64,000 nucleotides of DNA from Pseudonocardia autotrophica (GCF_003945385.1 NZ_AP018920.1:7182131-7246130); one strand, 5' to 3'. Shown: positions 16,549 to 27,081, counted from the first letter of the stretch. A program made the numbers and translations. The notes: generated by a model not told the origin, from the letters alone.

Positions 16549-16884
16549 GTGCTCAGCGAACGCGAGACGCGGCGACTGCACGAGATCGAGGTCCAGCTGC
16601 GACTGACCGACCCGCGCCTGGTCCGGCGGTTCGCTGCGCTCGCCGGCACGGCCCGTCCGGCCGGCCGGAGACACCTGCTGCGCGGCCCGGATGCCCCGCG
16701 CGGCCCGGTCCGCTCGGTGCACGGCGCCGGGCCGCTGCCGTCGGCACTGCTGGGGGTCTCACTGCTGGTGCTGCTGGTCGGCGCCGTCATGGTGGCGGTG
16801 CCGATCGTGATCGCCGGGATCGTGCTCGCCGCGTTGTCGCTGGGCGTCGCGGCGACCGTCCCGCAGCGCCGCCCCGGCGGCTGA
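16549..16884 (+). CDS. DUF3040 small membrane protein
   Basis: A 111-residue protein of the actinobacterial DUF3040 family, identified by the N terminus MLSERETRRLHEIEVQLRLTDPRLVRRF followed by two hydrophobic helices (ALLGVSLLVLLVGAVMVAV and VIAGIVLAALSLGVAATV). Function is unknown for the family. The GTG at 16549 is chosen because the family begins at this motif and GAGGGG precedes it; an in-frame GTG at 16468 lies only three bases after the likely -10 hexamer. It converges with dnaB. Confidence 0.85.
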   Translation: MLSERETRRLHEIEVQLRLTDPRLVRRFAALAGTARPAGRRHLLRGPDAPRGPVRSVHGAGPLPSALLGVSLLVLLVGAVMVAVPIVIAGIVLAALSLGVAATVPQRRPGG

Positions 16885-16909
16885 GCGCGCCGGGCGACCC
16901 GGCGGCCGC

Positions 16910-18316
16910 TCAGCCCTGGGCGAGGTCGGAGAACCGGCTGTAGTGCAGCTGGTGCGCGACGGTGATCGTGGTGGTCGGGCCGTTACGGTGCTTGGCCAGG
17001 ATCAGGTCGGCCTCGCCGGCACGTGGATCGTCCTGCTCGAACGCATCCGGGCGGTGCAGCAGCACCACCATGTCTGCGTCCTGCTCGATCGAGCCGGACT
17101 CACGCAGGTCGGACAGCATCGGCCGCTTGTCGGTCCGCTGCTCGGGACCACGGTTCAGCTGGCTCATCGCGACCACCGGGACCTCGAGCTCCTTCGCCAG
17201 GAGCTTGATCTGCCGGGAGAACTCCGAGACCTCCTGCTGGCGGGACTCGACCTTGCGGCCCGAGGTCATCAGCTGCAGGTAGTCCAGGATGATCAACTTC
17301 AGGTCGTTGCGCTGCTTCATCCGGCGCGCCTTGGCCCGGATCTCCATCAGCGTCAGGTTCGGCGAGTCGTCGATGTAGAGCGGCGCCTCGGAGATCTCCG
17401 ACATCCGCCGCGCCATCCGGGTCCAGTCCTCGTCGGACATCCGGCCGGCACGCATGTCGGCCAGCCGGATCCGCGCCTCCGCCGACAGCAGGCGCATCAC
17501 GATCTCCGACTTGCTCATCTCCAGGGAGAAGAACGCGCTGGTCATGCCGTTCTTGATGGAGCAGGAGCGGGCGAAATCCAGTCCCAGCGTAGATTTCCCG
17601 AGCCCCGGGCGGGCCGCGACGACGACCATCTGCCCGGGGTGCAGACCGTTGGTGACCGCGTCGAGATCGGCGAACCCGGTCGGCACGCCCGACGACATGC
17701 CGCCGCGGGAGGCGATCGCGTCGATCTCGTCCATCGTCGGCTGGAGGAGCTCCTCCAGGACGGTGTAGTCCTCGGTGGTGGTGCGCTCGGTGACCTCGTA
17801 CACCGCGGCCTGTGCCCGGTCGACGGCATCGTCGACCTCGCCGCCCTCGGCCCCGTGGTAGCCGAGCTGCACGATCCGGGTGCCGGCCTCGACCAGCCGG
17901 CGCAGGATCGCCTTCTCCCCGACGATCTCGGCGTAGTAGGCCGCGTTCGCGGCGGTCGGCACGGTCGCGATGAGGGTGTGCAGGTACGGTGCGCCACCCA
18001 GGCGCACCAGCTCGCCGCGGCGCTGCAGCTCGGCCGACACGGTCACCGCGTCGGCCGGCTCACCACGGCCGTAGAGATCCAGGATCGTCTCGTAGACGGT
18101 CTGGTGCGCGGGGCGGTAGAAGTCCTCCGGGCGCAGCACCTCGACGACGTCGGCGATCGCATCCTTGCTCAGCAGCATGCCGCCCAGTACCGACTGCTCG
18201 GCGGTGAGATCCTGCGGCGGCTGACGATCGAAGGTGCCGCTGCCGGCACTCCCCGCCTTGTCCTCGTCACGAACAGCTCGTGGCCGGCCGGTGGGACGAT
18301 CGTCCGTCAGAGCCAT
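16910..18316 (-). CDS. dnaB: Replicative DNA helicase DnaB
   Basis: A 468-residue hexameric replicative helicase that unwinds DNA at the fork. The N-terminal DnaB domain (LTAEQSVLGGMLLSKDAI) is followed by the RecA-like ATPase core with Walker A ARPGLGKST, the H1a region SLEMSKSEIVMRLLSAEARI and the Walker B strand LKLIILDYLQLM. Length is normal, and unlike several actinobacterial DnaB proteins there is no intein. It follows the rpsF-ssb-rpsR-rplI operon but is separated from it by 643 bases that carry DnaA boxes, so it has its own promoter. Confidence 0.97.
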   Translation of the reverse strand: MALTDDRPTGRPRAVRDEDKAGSAGSGTFDRQPPQDLTAEQSVLGGMLLSKDAIADVVEVLRPEDFYRPAHQTVYETILDLYGRGEPADAVTVSAELQRRGELVRLGGAPYLHTLIATVPTAANAAYYAEIVGEKAILRRLVEAGTRIVQLGYHGAEGGEVDDAVDRAQAAVYEVTERTTTEDYTVLEELLQPTMDEIDAIASRGGMSSGVPTGFADLDAVTNGLHPGQMVVVAARPGLGKSTLGLDFARSCSIKNGMTSAFFSLEMSKSEIVMRLLSAEARIRLADMRAGRMSDEDWTRMARRMSEISEAPLYIDDSPNLTLMEIRAKARRMKQRNDLKLIILDYLQLMTSGRKVESRQQEVSEFSRQIKLLAKELEVPVVAMSQLNRGPEQRTDKRPMLSDLRESGSIEQDADMVVLLHRPDAFEQDDPRAGEADLILAKHRNGPTTTITVAHQLHYSRFSDLAQG

Positions 18317-18577
18317 ACGCAGCGTCACCCCCGGTGGACAGCATAGTGAACACACGTTCGAAACGCGAGGGCCTGCGTCGGCCTGCTCGCGTGGGTCTCC
18401 CGTGCTGGTCCGGCCCGGGTTCCCGCCACCGGGCCGCGTGTCGTGCGGGCGGGTGCGGGACCTACTGCCGAGCCGGTCGGACCGAGGCTAGGTCGCCGCG
18501 CTGGCCCGGCACCAGCCGGCCTGGTGATCAACCTGGGGATGGACTGTGTACGACCGCCGCCCATCCCGGGACCGTGC

Positions 18578-18586
18578 TGTGGACAA
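18578..18586 (-). promoter_or_regulatory. DnaA box
   Basis: Exact TGTGGACAA (TTGTCCACA on the minus strand) upstream of dnaB. Confidence 0.65.
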
Positions 18587-18643
18587 CCTGGGGACAGTGC
18601 GCTGATTTCGGCCATATCCGCAGGTCAAGTACATGGGGACAGC

Positions 18644-18652
18644 TGTGGACAA
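18644..18652 (-). promoter_or_regulatory. DnaA box
   Basis: A second exact TGTGGACAA in the same orientation, 66 bp from the first. Confidence 0.65.
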
Positions 18653-18959
18653 CATCGGCCTGGCGTGTCGTCGCAGGGCCGGCTCCGGCGTGTCGGAGTG
18701 CGCCGCTCACCGCTCACCGCCCGGCGCGTCCACAGCCCCGTCCGACGAGCGGACCATCACCTCACGGCGTGTCGCTGCGGGCCGCGGGAGAGCCGATCCG
18801 GCCGCACCCGACCGGGCGAATGCGTCCGTGCGCGATGCCGGTACGCGTTCGCGGGGCCCGCCGTGACGGGTTCCGGGCACACGAAAGAGCGGTGCCCGGA
18901 GCACGAGGCTCCGGACACCGCTCCAACTACTCTCAGTGGTCGATCGACCACCGCACCGC

Positions 18960-19406
18960 TCAGCTCGCGATGACCGCGATCGGCAGCTCGGTGGTGACCT
19001 CCGGGTGCAGGCGGACCTGCACCTGGTGCTTGCCCAGGGTCTTGATGTGCCCCGGGACGTCGACGATCCGCTTGTCCAGCGTCGGGCCGCCGGAGGCCTT
19101 GACGGCCTCGACGACCGCGGCCGGGGTGACCGAACCGAACAGCCGGCCGGTGTCGCCCGCCTTGGCCGGGACGGTCACGTTCAGGTTCCGCAGCTGCGAG
19201 TCGACCTGCTGGGCGTGGCCCAGGTCCCGGATCTCGCGGGTCTTCTGTGCCCGGCGGATCTGCTCGACCTGCTTCTCGGCGCCACGGGTGGCGACGACCG
19301 CGAGCTTGCGCGGCAGCAGGTAGTTGCGGCCGTAGCCGTCCTTGACCTCGACGATGTCGCCGGGCGCACCCAGGTTGGGGACGTCGGCGTTGAGGATGAG
19401 CTTCAT
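18960..19406 (-). CDS. rplI: 50S ribosomal protein L9
   Basis: A 148-residue L9 protein, normal length, binding 23S rRNA. The N-terminal domain [34 protein letters not shown] is diagnostic; a long helix and the C-terminal domain ([16 protein letters not shown]) follow. It is the last gene of the rpsF-ssb-rpsR-rplI operon, 14 bases after rpsR. Confidence 0.98.
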   Translation of the reverse strand: MKLILNADVPNLGAPGDIVEVKDGYGRNYLLPRKLAVVATRGAEKQVEQIRRAQKTREIRDLGHAQQVDSQLRNLNVTVPAKAGDTGRLFGSVTPAAVVEAVKASGGPTLDKRIVDVPGHIKTLGKHQVQVRLHPEVTTELPIAVIAS

Positions 19407-19420
19407 CTGCGTTCTCCTCG

Positions 19421-19657
19421 TCAGCGCGCGGTCGAGGTGTAGGGCAGCAGAGCGACCTCGCGGGAGTTCTTGACCGCGACGGCGACGTCCCGCTGGTGCT
19501 GACGGCAGTTGCCGGTCACCCGGCGGGCACGGATCTTGCCCCGGTCGGAGATGAACTTCCGCAGCAGACCGGTGTCCTTGTAGTCGATCAGCTGGGCCTT
19601 GTCCTTGCAGAACGCGCAAACCTTCTTCTTCGGCTTGCGCACGATGGCCTTGGCCAT
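19421..19657 (-). CDS. rpsR: 30S ribosomal protein S18
   Basis: A 78-residue S18. It has a CAFC pair and a later GNC, so some of the Cys ligands of the zinc-type S18 are present. The core [18 protein letters not shown] and [29 protein letters not shown] is unmistakable. In the ribosome S18 pairs with S6, encoded in the same operon. Confidence 0.98.
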   Translation of the reverse strand: MAKAIVRKPKKKVCAFCKDKAQLIDYKDTGLLRKFISDRGKIRARRVTGNCRQHQRDVAVAVKNSREVALLPYTSTAR

Positions 19658-19708
19658 GGTGGTACTCCTGGTGGGTCTACCGCCCGTCGCGGGCGGTGGG
19701 GACGTGGA

Positions 19709-20269
19709 TCAGAAAGGGGGCTCGTCGTCGGACGCCGCGCCGCTACCGGCGGGCGGGGCCGAACCCCAGGGGTCGTCATAACCGCCGCCGGAGTTGCCTC
19801 CGCCGGAGCCACCGCCCTGCTGGCCGCCGAAGCCGCCACCGCCGCCGCCGCCTTCGTAGCCACCGCCACCGCCGCCGCCACCGAAGCCGCCGGAGCCTCC
19901 GCCCCGGCTGACCTTGTTGACCTTGGCGGTCGCGTAGCGCAGCGAGGGGCCGACCTCGTCGACCTCCATCTCCACGACGGTGCGCTTCTCGCCCTCACGG
20001 GTCTCGAAGGACCGCTGCCGCAGACGCCCCTGCACCACGACCCGCGCGCCGCGGGTCAGCGACTCGGCGACGTTCTCCGCGGCCTGGCGCCAGATGTTGC
20101 AGCGCAGGAACAGCGCCTCGCCGTCCTTCCACTCGCCGGACTGGCGGTCGAAGGTCCGTGGCGTCGACGCGACGGTGAAGTTGGCGACCGCGGCGCCGGA
20201 GGGGGTGAACCGCAGCTCGGGATCGGCCGTCAGGTTTCCCACGACGGTGATCACGGTCTCGCCGGCCAT
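19709..20269 (-). CDS. ssb: Single-stranded DNA-binding protein
   Basis: A 186-residue SSB. The OB-fold occupies about residues 1-115 ([29 protein letters not shown]). A long Gly-rich linker leads to the acidic tail DDEPPF, the site that binds partner proteins. The complete tail and the place between rpsF and rpsR mark it as the essential replication SSB. It binds single-stranded DNA at forks and during repair. Confidence 0.97.
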   Translation of the reverse strand: MAGETVITVVGNLTADPELRFTPSGAAVANFTVASTPRTFDRQSGEWKDGEALFLRCNIWRQAAENVAESLTRGARVVVQGRLRQRSFETREGEKRTVVEMEVDEVGPSLRYATAKVNKVSRGGGSGGFGGGGGGGGYEGGGGGGGFGGQQGGGSGGGNSGGGYDDPWGSAPPAGSGAASDDEPPF

Positions 20270-20280
20270 GACGAGTCCTC

Positions 20281-20595
20281 TCAGCCGGCGGCGGGCGCCG
20301 GCGTGCGGGTGATGTCCTTGCGCAGCACCTTGGTGCGCAGCACGGACTCGTTCAGACCCAGCTGGCGGTCCAGCTCGGTGACGGTGGCGGGCTCCGCGGC
20401 GATCTCGACGACCGCGTAGATGGCCTCGCTCTGCTTCCTGATCTCGTAGGCCAGCCGGCGCTTGCCCCAGACCTCGATCTTCTCGACCGATCCGCCGTCG
20501 CTCTTCACGACGGTGAGGAACTGCTCCAGGGACGGCTGCACAGTGCGCTCGTCCAGGCTGCCGTCGAGGATGACCATGACCTCGTAATGACGCAT
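20281..20595 (-). CDS. rpsF: 30S ribosomal protein S6
   Basis: A 104-residue S6 with the typical [16 protein letters not shown] start, [20 protein letters not shown] core and a C terminus rich in Ala and Pro. First gene of the S6-SSB-S18-L9 operon. The ATG lies 12 nt after AGGAGG; the in-frame GTG three codons earlier would be too close to that site. A minus-strand TAGCCT around 20727-20732 may be the operon's -10. Confidence 0.97.
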   Translation of the reverse strand: MRHYEVMVILDGSLDERTVQPSLEQFLTVVKSDGGSVEKIEVWGKRRLAYEIRKQSEAIYAVVEIAAEPATVTELDRQLGLNESVLRTKVLRKDITRTPAPAAG

Positions 20596-20796
20596 GAGAA
20601 CCACTCACCTCCTATGGACTCGAAAACGGTCACGACCCGGACGGCCGCGACAGGAGGTTCTCAGTGCCCCCCGACAATGTCGTCGCACGGCCGGAGCCGG
20701 ACGGGACCTGCGGGATGACCGGGTAAGGCTACCAACGGGTGTCCGGGCCCCGACCTGCGGGTACTCCCGCGCCCGGGTTCCGTCGGGGGTGCTCGC

Positions 20797-20802
20797 TACC
20801 GT
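20797..20802 (+). promoter_or_regulatory. -10 hexamer TACCGT of a leaderless start
   Basis: TACCGT is followed by 7 nt and the ATG of the endonuclease IV-like gene, with no ribosome site between. Confidence 0.55.
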
Positions 20803-20809
20803 GGCACCC

Positions 20810-21583
20810 ATGCAGATCGGAGCACACGTCCGCGACGCCGAGGACCCGCTGGCCGCGGCCGAGGAGGTGGGGGCCGAGGTGATCCAGCTCTTCCTCTCCG
20901 ACCCGCAGGGCTGGAAGAAGCCGCCGCCGCACCCGCGGGCCGCCGAGCTGGCCGCCTCCGAGGTCGCGGTGGTGGTGCACGCCCCGTACGTCGCGAACGT
21001 GGCGTCGACGAACAACCGCATCCGGATCCCGTCGCGCAAGATCGTGCAGCAGCACCTGGCGGGCGCGGCGGAGGTCGGCGCGTTCGGCCTCGTCGTGCAC
21101 GGCGGTCACGTCACCTCCGGCGAGGACCCGGCGACCGGCGTCGACAACTGGCGCAAGTTCGTCGAACGGCAGGCCGGCGAGCACGGTTTCGAGGTGCCGG
21201 TCCTGATCGAGAACACCGCGGGCGGCGACCGCGCGATGGCCCGTCGTTTCGATGCGCTCGGCCGGCTGTGGGATGCGGTGGGCGAGTTCGGCGTCGGGTT
21301 CTGCCTGGACACCTGTCACGCGTTCGCCGGCGGCGAGGAGCTCTCCGGGATCGTGGCGCGGGCAAAGGCGATCACCGGCCGGATCGACCTGATCCACCTG
21401 AACGACTCGCGCGACGAGTTCGACTCGGCACGCGACCGGCACGCCAACATCGGCTCGGGCACGATCCCGCCCGACGAGCTGGCCGCCGTCGTCGCCGAGG
21501 CGGGGGCGCCGGTGGTGGTGGAGACCCCGGCCGACGGACAGGCCGCCGACATCGCGTTCCTCCGGGAGCACGCGCGGGGCTGA
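20810..21583 (+). CDS. nfo: Endonuclease IV-like deoxyribonuclease (TIM barrel)
   Basis: A 257-residue AP endonuclease 2-type TIM barrel that cuts DNA at abasic sites in base-excision repair. Metal-ligand motifs occur in order: [79 protein letters not shown] and a final VVETPADG. These match endonuclease IV. The ATG follows TACCGT by 7 nt. It is convergent with the Nudix gene, whose stop is one base away. Confidence 0.92.
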   Translation: MQIGAHVRDAEDPLAAAEEVGAEVIQLFLSDPQGWKKPPPHPRAAELAASEVAVVVHAPYVANVASTNNRIRIPSRKIVQQHLAGAAEVGAFGLVVHGGHVTSGEDPATGVDNWRKFVERQAGEHGFEVPVLIENTAGGDRAMARRFDALGRLWDAVGEFGVGFCLDTCHAFAGGEELSGIVARAKAITGRIDLIHLNDSRDEFDSARDRHANIGSGTIPPDELAAVVAEAGAPVVVETPADGQAADIAFLREHARG

Positions 21584-21584
21584 C

Positions 21585-22253
21585 TCACCGCCAGGCGAAC
21601 ACCGGCTGTTCCAGGTGCGCCACCCTGGTCGGCCGCCCGTGCAGCACGACCTCCCGGAACTGGTGCAGCACCGCCCCGGTGGGGGCGTGTACGTAGCGGT
21701 CGAACAGCGGGACCTGGATCACCGGGGCGTCGGACTCCGGGATGGTCAGGAACCGGGGTTCGCGGTCGATCTCGGTCAGCGGGAGCCGGTGCAGCTCCGC
21801 CACCTCGTCCGGGTTCGGTACCGGCTCCCCGACGCCGCCCGCCCAGAGCACCACCGGCGTGATCACATAGCCGGAACGGGTGGGGTAGTCGTCGAGCAGG
21901 CCCAGCACCCGGTCCGGGCTGAGCTCCAGCCCGACCTCCTCGGCGACCTCCCGGCGGGCGGCCTGTTCCGCCGTCTCACCGGCGTCGAGCCGGCCGCCGG
22001 GCAGCGCCCACTGCCCGGAGTGCGCGCGCAGCGACCGGGCCCGGCGGGTGAGCACGAACGCGACCTCGGCGGCGAGCGGGCCGTCGCCGGTCGCGCCGGG
22101 CACCGGGAGCAGCGTCATGGTGACCGATGCGGACCGCTTCCCGGACCGTTCGGCGTCGGTCGCGGCGCGCCGCGGGAGCACCGGCAGCGCCGCCTCGATC
22201 CGTTCCCGCAGCCGCTGCTGCACCCGGTCCGGGACCACCGCGTCGTCGCCCAT
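21585..22253 (-). CDS. Nudix hydrolase, CoA pyrophosphatase-like
   Basis: A 222-residue Nudix protein with a complete box [26 protein letters not shown], here broken by no gaps. The length and the pattern LRAHSGQWALPGGRLD resemble the NudL/CoA diphosphatase group, which cleaves CoA to phosphopantetheine and adenosine 3',5'-bisphosphate. The ATG at 22253 is preferred over an upstream in-frame start because it matches the usual family N-terminal length. Substrate is inferred. Confidence 0.82.
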   Translation of the reverse strand: MGDDAVVPDRVQQRLRERIEAALPVLPRRAATDAERSGKRSASVTMTLLPVPGATGDGPLAAEVAFVLTRRARSLRAHSGQWALPGGRLDAGETAEQAARREVAEEVGLELSPDRVLGLLDDYPTRSGYVITPVVLWAGGVGEPVPNPDEVAELHRLPLTEIDREPRFLTIPESDAPVIQVPLFDRYVHAPTGAVLHQFREVVLHGRPTRVAHLEQPVFAWR

Positions 22254-22352
22254 GCCCCGATACTTCCGCACCCCCGGCCCGGCGGCCCGCTCCGCGAGAC
22301 CACCGTCACCCGGGCACCCGGGATGCGGCTCGAGGGGCGCTGCGCCCGCGGG

Positions 22353-23861
22353 TCAGACCCGGGCGGCGACCCGCGGCGCCGTCGGCCAGACCGGGTCGGC
22401 ACCGGTGTCCGGAGCCCGCCGCAGGATCTGCCGCACCACGACGACGCAGAGCCCCACCACGACCGCGTCCCGGATCAGCACGGTGACCAGGAACGGTTCC
22501 ATCGGCAGTCCCTTGTCCGCCACCCCGAGGTACTGGTACATCCGCGGCACCCAGACCAGCGCGTCGACCACCATCCAGCCCAGCAGCAGCCGCCAGCGGG
22601 GGATCGCCAGCACCGCGAGCGGCACCAGCCAGAGCGAGTACTGCGGGCTCCACACCTTGTTGACCAGCAGGAACGCCGCGACGCACAGGAAGGCGAGCTC
22701 GGCGACGGCCGGTGGCTGCGGCGCCCGCAGCGCCAGCCACGCGATCGCGGCGACGGCCAGCACCATCAGCACCGCGGTGACCGCGTTCAGCACGGCCGGT
22801 GCCCGGCCGTCGGCGAGCTGACCGTCGAACCCGGCCCAGCCGGTGAACCAGCTCAGCGCGTACCAGATCGAGTCCGGGTCGGCCGGGCGCGTGCGGTTGA
22901 GCAGGAAGAACTCGGCCCAGCCGCGGGGCCAGGCGAGCGCGACCGGCAGGTTCACCGCCACCCAGGCGGCGGCCGCGGCACCGGTCGCCCAGGCCGCCCG
23001 CACCAGCCCGCCGGAGGACCGCCGCCGCCACCCGACGAGCACGATCGGCACCAGGAGCAGCAGCGGATAGAGCTTCGCCGCGGCGCCGAGCCCGATCAGC
23101 ACACCGGCCCAGCCCGGCCGGTCCCGGCGCAGCGCCAGCAGGGCACCGGTGGCCAGCGCGACGGTGAGCGCGTCGAAGTTGGTGAAGACGTGCACCAGCG
23201 CCAGCGGTGACAGCGCGACCAGCGCGGCGTCCCACGGACGTTCCGGCCGTAGTCGCAGCACCGCCCAGACCACCGTGAGCCAGGCGGCCGCCAGCCAGAA
23301 CGCCGTCACGTTGAAGTAGACGACGACGTCCAGCGCGGTCGGCAGCGGCATCCGCTCGGCCAGCCACTGCCATCCATCGGTGAGCTGCGCGTTGAGGTAC
23401 TGGAAGAACCCGGTGAGCACCGGGTACTCCATCCAGCGCTCCACCCGGGTGCCGTCGGACCGGGTCTCGAACCAGGCGTCGCGATAGGGGACGCCGTCGT
23501 CGGCGAGCCCCTCCAAGCCGTAGAGCGGGACCGTGTCGGAGTAGCACATCGCCACGTACTGACGGTCGTTGCGCCAGTCGAGCGCCAGCACGCCGTCGGC
23601 GGTGCGGTACTCCTGCAGGCACGCCGCCTTGCCCAGCCAGCTCAGCGCCAGCACGACGACGGCGAGCAGCAGCACGGCCCGCAGCGGCGTCCAGTACCGG
23701 GCCCGGCCGATGAGTGCGTGCCTGCCGAGCGGACCACCGATCAGCCGGCTGGCCGAACGGGCGAGCGGTTCGGTCCAGCTCGGGACCTCGCGGACGGTCG
23801 GGCCGTCCCCGGTGTGCGGCTCCCCTGGGGGATCGGCGCCGGGGCGGCCGGCGTCGCTCAG
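22353..23861 (-). CDS. Membrane glycosyltransferase of the GT87/DUF2029 (mannosyltransferase) type, probable CTG start
   Basis: A polytopic membrane enzyme with about ten helices, resembling polyprenol-phosphate-mannose-dependent mannosyltransferases of cell-envelope glycolipids. Typical features are the loop after the first helix ([23 protein letters not shown]), [17 protein letters not shown] and [19 protein letters not shown]. The first ATG/GTG in frame is GTG 23675, inside the first membrane helix. The frame stays open upstream for 62 codons with about 90 percent G or C at third positions and reads like a real N terminus ([19 protein letters not shown]). The only candidate start is CTG at 23861, in a CTGA overlap with the PBP stop. 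So I place the start there; 23675 is the conservative choice. Confidence 0.75.
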   Translation of the reverse strand: MSDAGRPGADPPGEPHTGDGPTVREVPSWTEPLARSASRLIGGPLGRHALIGRARYWTPLRAVLLLAVVVLALSWLGKAACLQEYRTADGVLALDWRNDRQYVAMCYSDTVPLYGLEGLADDGVPYRDAWFETRSDGTRVERWMEYPVLTGFFQYLNAQLTDGWQWLAERMPLPTALDVVVYFNVTAFWLAAAWLTVVWAVLRLRPERPWDAALVALSPLALVHVFTNFDALTVALATGALLALRRDRPGWAGVLIGLGAAAKLYPLLLLVPIVLVGWRRRSSGGLVRAAWATGAAAAAWVAVNLPVALAWPRGWAEFFLLNRTRPADPDSIWYALSWFTGWAGFDGQLADGRAPAVLNAVTAVLMVLAVAAIAWLALRAPQPPAVAELAFLCVAAFLLVNKVWSPQYSLWLVPLAVLAIPRWRLLLGWMVVDALVWVPRMYQYLGVADKGLPMEPFLVTVLIRDAVVVGLCVVVVRQILRRAPDTGADPVWPTAPRVAARV

Positions 23862-26497
23862 CCCCCACCGCCGTTCGGGTCGGACCCGTCCTGCCCTCCG
23901 CCGGAGTCCGGGCGGCCGCCGCCGTCGGAGAACGGGTCGCCGTTCTCGAACGGGTTGCGGTCGCCGCCCCGGTCACGGCCGCCCCGGTCGTCGCCGGAGT
24001 CAGCGCCGGAATCGCCGCCGGAATCGCCGCGGCCGGAGTCCTCGTCGCCGTTGCGGTCCCGGTCGTTCTCCGGTTCCCGGCTCGGCTCGGTGCTCTCCTC
24101 GGACGAGGACGAGTCGTCGCCCCGGTCGTTGTCGGTGGCGGCGCTGCGGGCCGGCGGGGCCTGCCCGATCGGCTGGAAGCCGGAGAACTGCTCGGCCGGG
24201 GTGCCACGCAGCACGTCGTTCATGAACGACTGCCAGATCTGCCCGGGCAGCATCCGGCCGAAGATCGCGCCGCCGGAGGAGTTCCGGATCGGCGAGTTGT
24301 CGTCGGTGCCGACCCAGACGGCGGTGGACACCGACGGCGTGTAGCCGACGGTCCACGCGTCGTTGTTCTGTCCCTCGACCGAGCTCTGCACGGTGCCGGT
24401 CTTCGCGGCGACCGGACGGCCGCCGTTGAGCGCGATCCGCGACGAGCCCGCGACGTCGGTCATCGACTCGGTGACGTTGCGCGCGACCTCCGGATCCATG
24501 ACCTGCTCGCCGTTGTCCGTCGCGCCGCGGTCGTAGATCACCCGGCCGTCGTTCGCGGTGACCTTGCTGACCAGGAACGGTGCGCGCTTCACGCCGTCCG
24601 CGGCGAACGTCGCGTAGGCCGCCGCCATGTCCTTCGGGTGCACCTCACGGTCGCCGAGCGAGATACCGCCGGTCGGCTCCGGCAGCAGGTCGGCGGGGAT
24701 ACCGGCCTGGTGCGCGGCCTCGGCGACCTTCGCCGGGCCGACGTCGAGGCCCATCCGGTAGAACACCGTGTTGATCGACTTGGTCATCGCCTCCTTGACC
24801 GAGCAGTTCCCGCAGCTCACGCCCTCGGAATTGGTGACCCTGGTGCCGGCCAGCGTCTGCGGCGACGACCCGTCGTAGGTGGTGCCGAGGCCGATCGGAT
24901 CGGCGGCCTGCAGTGCAGCCGCCACCACGAACGGCTTGAACGACGAGCCGGGCTGCTTCAGCACCGCGGCGTAGTCCAGCCCGACGCCGTTCTCGCCGCC
25001 GTAGTAGGCGATGATCGCGCCCGTCTTCGGGTCGACCGAGACCAGCGACGATCGCAGGTTGTCGGGCTGACCGTCCAGGCTCTTGGCCACCGCATCGGCG
25101 GCCTGTTCCTGGGCAGCCGGGTCGATCGTCGTGGTCACCGTGAGGCCCTGGGTGTTGAGCTCGGTCTCGGAGATCCCGAGCGCCTCCAGCTCGCCGCGGG
25201 CGGCGTTGTAGATGTGACCCCGGTCGTCGCCGGGGATTCCGCCGCCCTCGCCGGCGGACGCCTCGTTCCACTGCGGGAACTGCTGCTGGTCGCGCTCGGC
25301 CTGGCTGAGCCAGTTCTGTCCCACCATGCCGTCGAGCACGAAGTTCCAGCGCTGCTCGGACACGTCGGGGTTCTTCGCCGGGTCCCAGCGCGACGGCGAC
25401 TGGATCAGCCCGGCGAGCATCGCGCCCTCGGAGACGTTCAGGTCGGACACGTCCTTGCCGAAGTAGGCCTGGCTCGCCGCCTGCACGCCGTAGGTCCCGC
25501 GGCCCAGGTAGATCGCGTTCAGGTAGTTCTCCAGGATCTGTTCCTTGGTCATCTCCTTGGACATCTTCGCCGCGAGCACCACCTCGCGGAACTTGCGGAA
25601 CAGCGAGAACTGGTCGTTGCCGGTGGTCACCTTGATGTACTGCTGGGTGATCGTCGAGCCGCCGCCGATGCCGCCGGTGAGCTGGTTGATCACCGCCCGG
25701 CCGATGCCGGAGATGTCGAAGCCGGGATTGGAGAAGAAGGTCCGGTCCTCGGCGGCCAGCACCGCCTGCTGCACGGGCACCGGGATCCGGTCCAGGGTGA
25801 CGCTGGTGCGGTTCACGTTGTCCGGACGCACGGTCGCGAGCGGGTCGCCGTCGGCGTAGGTGAACGTCGCCACCTGGGTGACCGCGATGTCGTCGGCGGC
25901 CGGCACCGGGAAGATCAGCCAGCCGATCGCGAAGGCGATCAGCGGCCCGAGCAGGGAGACCCCGGCGGCGGCGATCAGCCAGTTCCGGAGCCGTCGCCTG
26001 CGGCGCGGCTTGCCGCCGTCACCACCGTCGCCGCCGGGGCGGCGGCCGTCGCCGCGCCCGGGCGGCCCGGGCGGGCCGCCGGTGCGCCCCGGCGCCGCGG
26101 CCGCGGCGCCGCCGCGGGTCGGGCCGGATCGCTGTGGCGGGGACGGCGGAGCCTGCTGGGCGCCGTACGGGACCGCGCCGAAGTGACCGATGCCGGAGTC
26201 GTGGGTCAGCAGCGGGGGAGGCGACTGCTGGGGAGGCGCCTGTGGGACCGGCCGGGGCTGTGCGGGCGGCGGCTGGGCAGCCGGCGGGCCCGGTGGCGGG
26301 CCGGGCGGCGGCGGTCCGGGCGGGCCGGGGCGCGGGTTCGGACCCGGGCGGCCGGGCGGCGGGCCGGGGGGCGGGCCCTGGGGGCCGGGACGTCGGGGCC
26401 CGGCGCCGGGACGGGGAGCCGGTGGGGGGAGTGGGCGACCGGGGGGAGGCGGCGGTCCGGGTGGCGGGGTGCGTCGGGGGTCACGCTCGTCGTTCAC
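23858..26497 (-). CDS. ponA: Bifunctional class A penicillin-binding protein (PonA1-like)
   Basis: An 879-residue membrane-anchored peptidoglycan synthase. A Pro/Gly-rich cytoplasmic tail of about 150 residues precedes one membrane helix ([24 protein letters not shown]). The GT51 glycosyltransferase domain has [14 protein letters not shown] and [19 protein letters not shown]. The transpeptidase domain has the catalytic SxxK in [11 protein letters not shown] in [12 protein letters not shown] and KTGT in AAKTGTVQS. The C-terminal 100 residues are acidic, Asp/Gly/Arg-rich and disordered. In Mycobacterium and Streptomyces ponA lies near padR and ino1 and upstream of rpsF, as here. The GTG start is supported by GGAG upstream. 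Confidence 0.95.
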   Translation of the reverse strand: MNDERDPRRTPPPGPPPPPGRPLPPPAPRPGAGPRRPGPQGPPPGPPPGRPGPNPRPGPPGPPPPGPPPGPPAAQPPPAQPRPVPQAPPQQSPPPLLTHDSGIGHFGAVPYGAQQAPPSPPQRSGPTRGGAAAAAPGRTGGPPGPPGRGDGRRPGGDGGDGGKPRRRRRLRNWLIAAAGVSLLGPLIAFAIGWLIFPVPAADDIAVTQVATFTYADGDPLATVRPDNVNRTSVTLDRIPVPVQQAVLAAEDRTFFSNPGFDISGIGRAVINQLTGGIGGGSTITQQYIKVTTGNDQFSLFRKFREVVLAAKMSKEMTKEQILENYLNAIYLGRGTYGVQAASQAYFGKDVSDLNVSEGAMLAGLIQSPSRWDPAKNPDVSEQRWNFVLDGMVGQNWLSQAERDQQQFPQWNEASAGEGGGIPGDDRGHIYNAARGELEALGISETELNTQGLTVTTTIDPAAQEQAADAVAKSLDGQPDNLRSSLVSVDPKTGAIIAYYGGENGVGLDYAAVLKQPGSSFKPFVVAAALQAADPIGLGTTYDGSSPQTLAGTRVTNSEGVSCGNCSVKEAMTKSINTVFYRMGLDVGPAKVAEAAHQAGIPADLLPEPTGGISLGDREVHPKDMAAAYATFAADGVKRAPFLVSKVTANDGRVIYDRGATDNGEQVMDPEVARNVTESMTDVAGSSRIALNGGRPVAAKTGTVQSSVEGQNNDAWTVGYTPSVSTAVWVGTDDNSPIRNSSGGAIFGRMLPGQIWQSFMNDVLRGTPAEQFSGFQPIGQAPPARSAATDNDRGDDSSSSEESTEPSREPENDRDRNGDEDSGRGDSGGDSGADSGDDRGGRDRGGDRNPFENGDPFSDGGGRPDSGGGQDGSDPNGGGG

Positions 26498-26673
26498 CGG
26501 GCGGCTCCGTGGGGTGCTGTCGCGCTGGTCCGCCGGGGCCCGGGCCGGGGGTGCCCGGGGTGGCGGTGGTGCGTGGCCGGGCCGGCGCCGGGTGCGCGGG
26601 CCGGATCGTCACCGGGATCGTCGCCGCAGGCTCCGGCAGGCGGATCGGGGTCGGCAGGCGGGTCGTCATGGAC

Positions 26674-27069
26674 TCAACCACCCGCTGTCCGGCGGCCGCC
26701 GCGGGGGCGGCCGGTACCGAGGACGAACGAGCGGACCAGGTGGTTCCACCGGCAGGTCCGGCACACCTCGACCACGTGCACGGTGAACTCGCGGTGGTGC
26801 GCCGCGAGTTGCTCCAGATCGTCGATGGAGCGGGCCGAGCCGGAGATGTGCCGCAGCGCCTCGCCGAACACCCAGGAGACCTGGGCGAGCTGGTCCTTGC
26901 GGCAGACCGGGCAGGTCTCCTCGACCTTCCTCCCGTGGAACCTGGCGGCGCGCTGGAGGTAGGCACCGGCGTCGCACACCTCCTCGGGTTCGACCCGACC
27001 GGCACGGACGTCGGCCAGCAGCGCGCGGCGCTGCAGGGCGTAGTCCACCACCTGTCGCGGGCTGAGCAC
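26674..27069 (-). CDS. DUF5318 family protein
   Basis: A 131-residue actinobacterial protein with two CxxC pairs, ETCPVCRKDQL and EVCRTCRWNHLVRSF, likely a small zinc-binding fold. Related genes lie beside ponA in many actinobacteria (Rv0049 in M. tuberculosis). Function is unknown. GTG 27069 is chosen because TACCCT stands 6 nt before it; the long frame upstream is antisense to the PadR gene. Its gene precedes ponA on the same strand. Confidence 0.88.
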   Translation of the reverse strand: MLSPRQVVDYALQRRALLADVRAGRVEPEEVCDAGAYLQRAARFHGRKVEETCPVCRKDQLAQVSWVFGEALRHISGSARSIDDLEQLAAHHREFTVHVVEVCRTCRWNHLVRSFVLGTGRPRGGRRTAGG

Positions 27070-27075
27070 TCGACC

Positions 27076-27081
27076 AGGGTA
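27076..27081 (-). promoter_or_regulatory. -10 hexamer TACCCT of a leaderless start
   Basis: On the minus strand TACCCT, 6 nt, then GTG of the DUF5318 gene. Confidence 0.6.

Larger units (their letters stand above)
18317..18959. other. dnaB upstream region with two DnaA boxes
   Basis: A 643-base gene-free stretch between rplI and dnaB. TGTGGACAA, the reverse complement of the actinobacterial DnaA box TTGTCCACA, occurs at 18578-18586 and 18644-18652, both in the same orientation 66 bp apart, amid related CTGGGGACAG motifs. An AACACACGTTCGAAACG patch lies just upstream of dnaB. No gene is supported here. Confidence 0.75.

Noticed and set aside
16910..18316. Intein in DnaB
   Set aside because: Several actinobacterial DnaB proteins carry one, but this one is 468 residues and continuous through the ATPase motifs.
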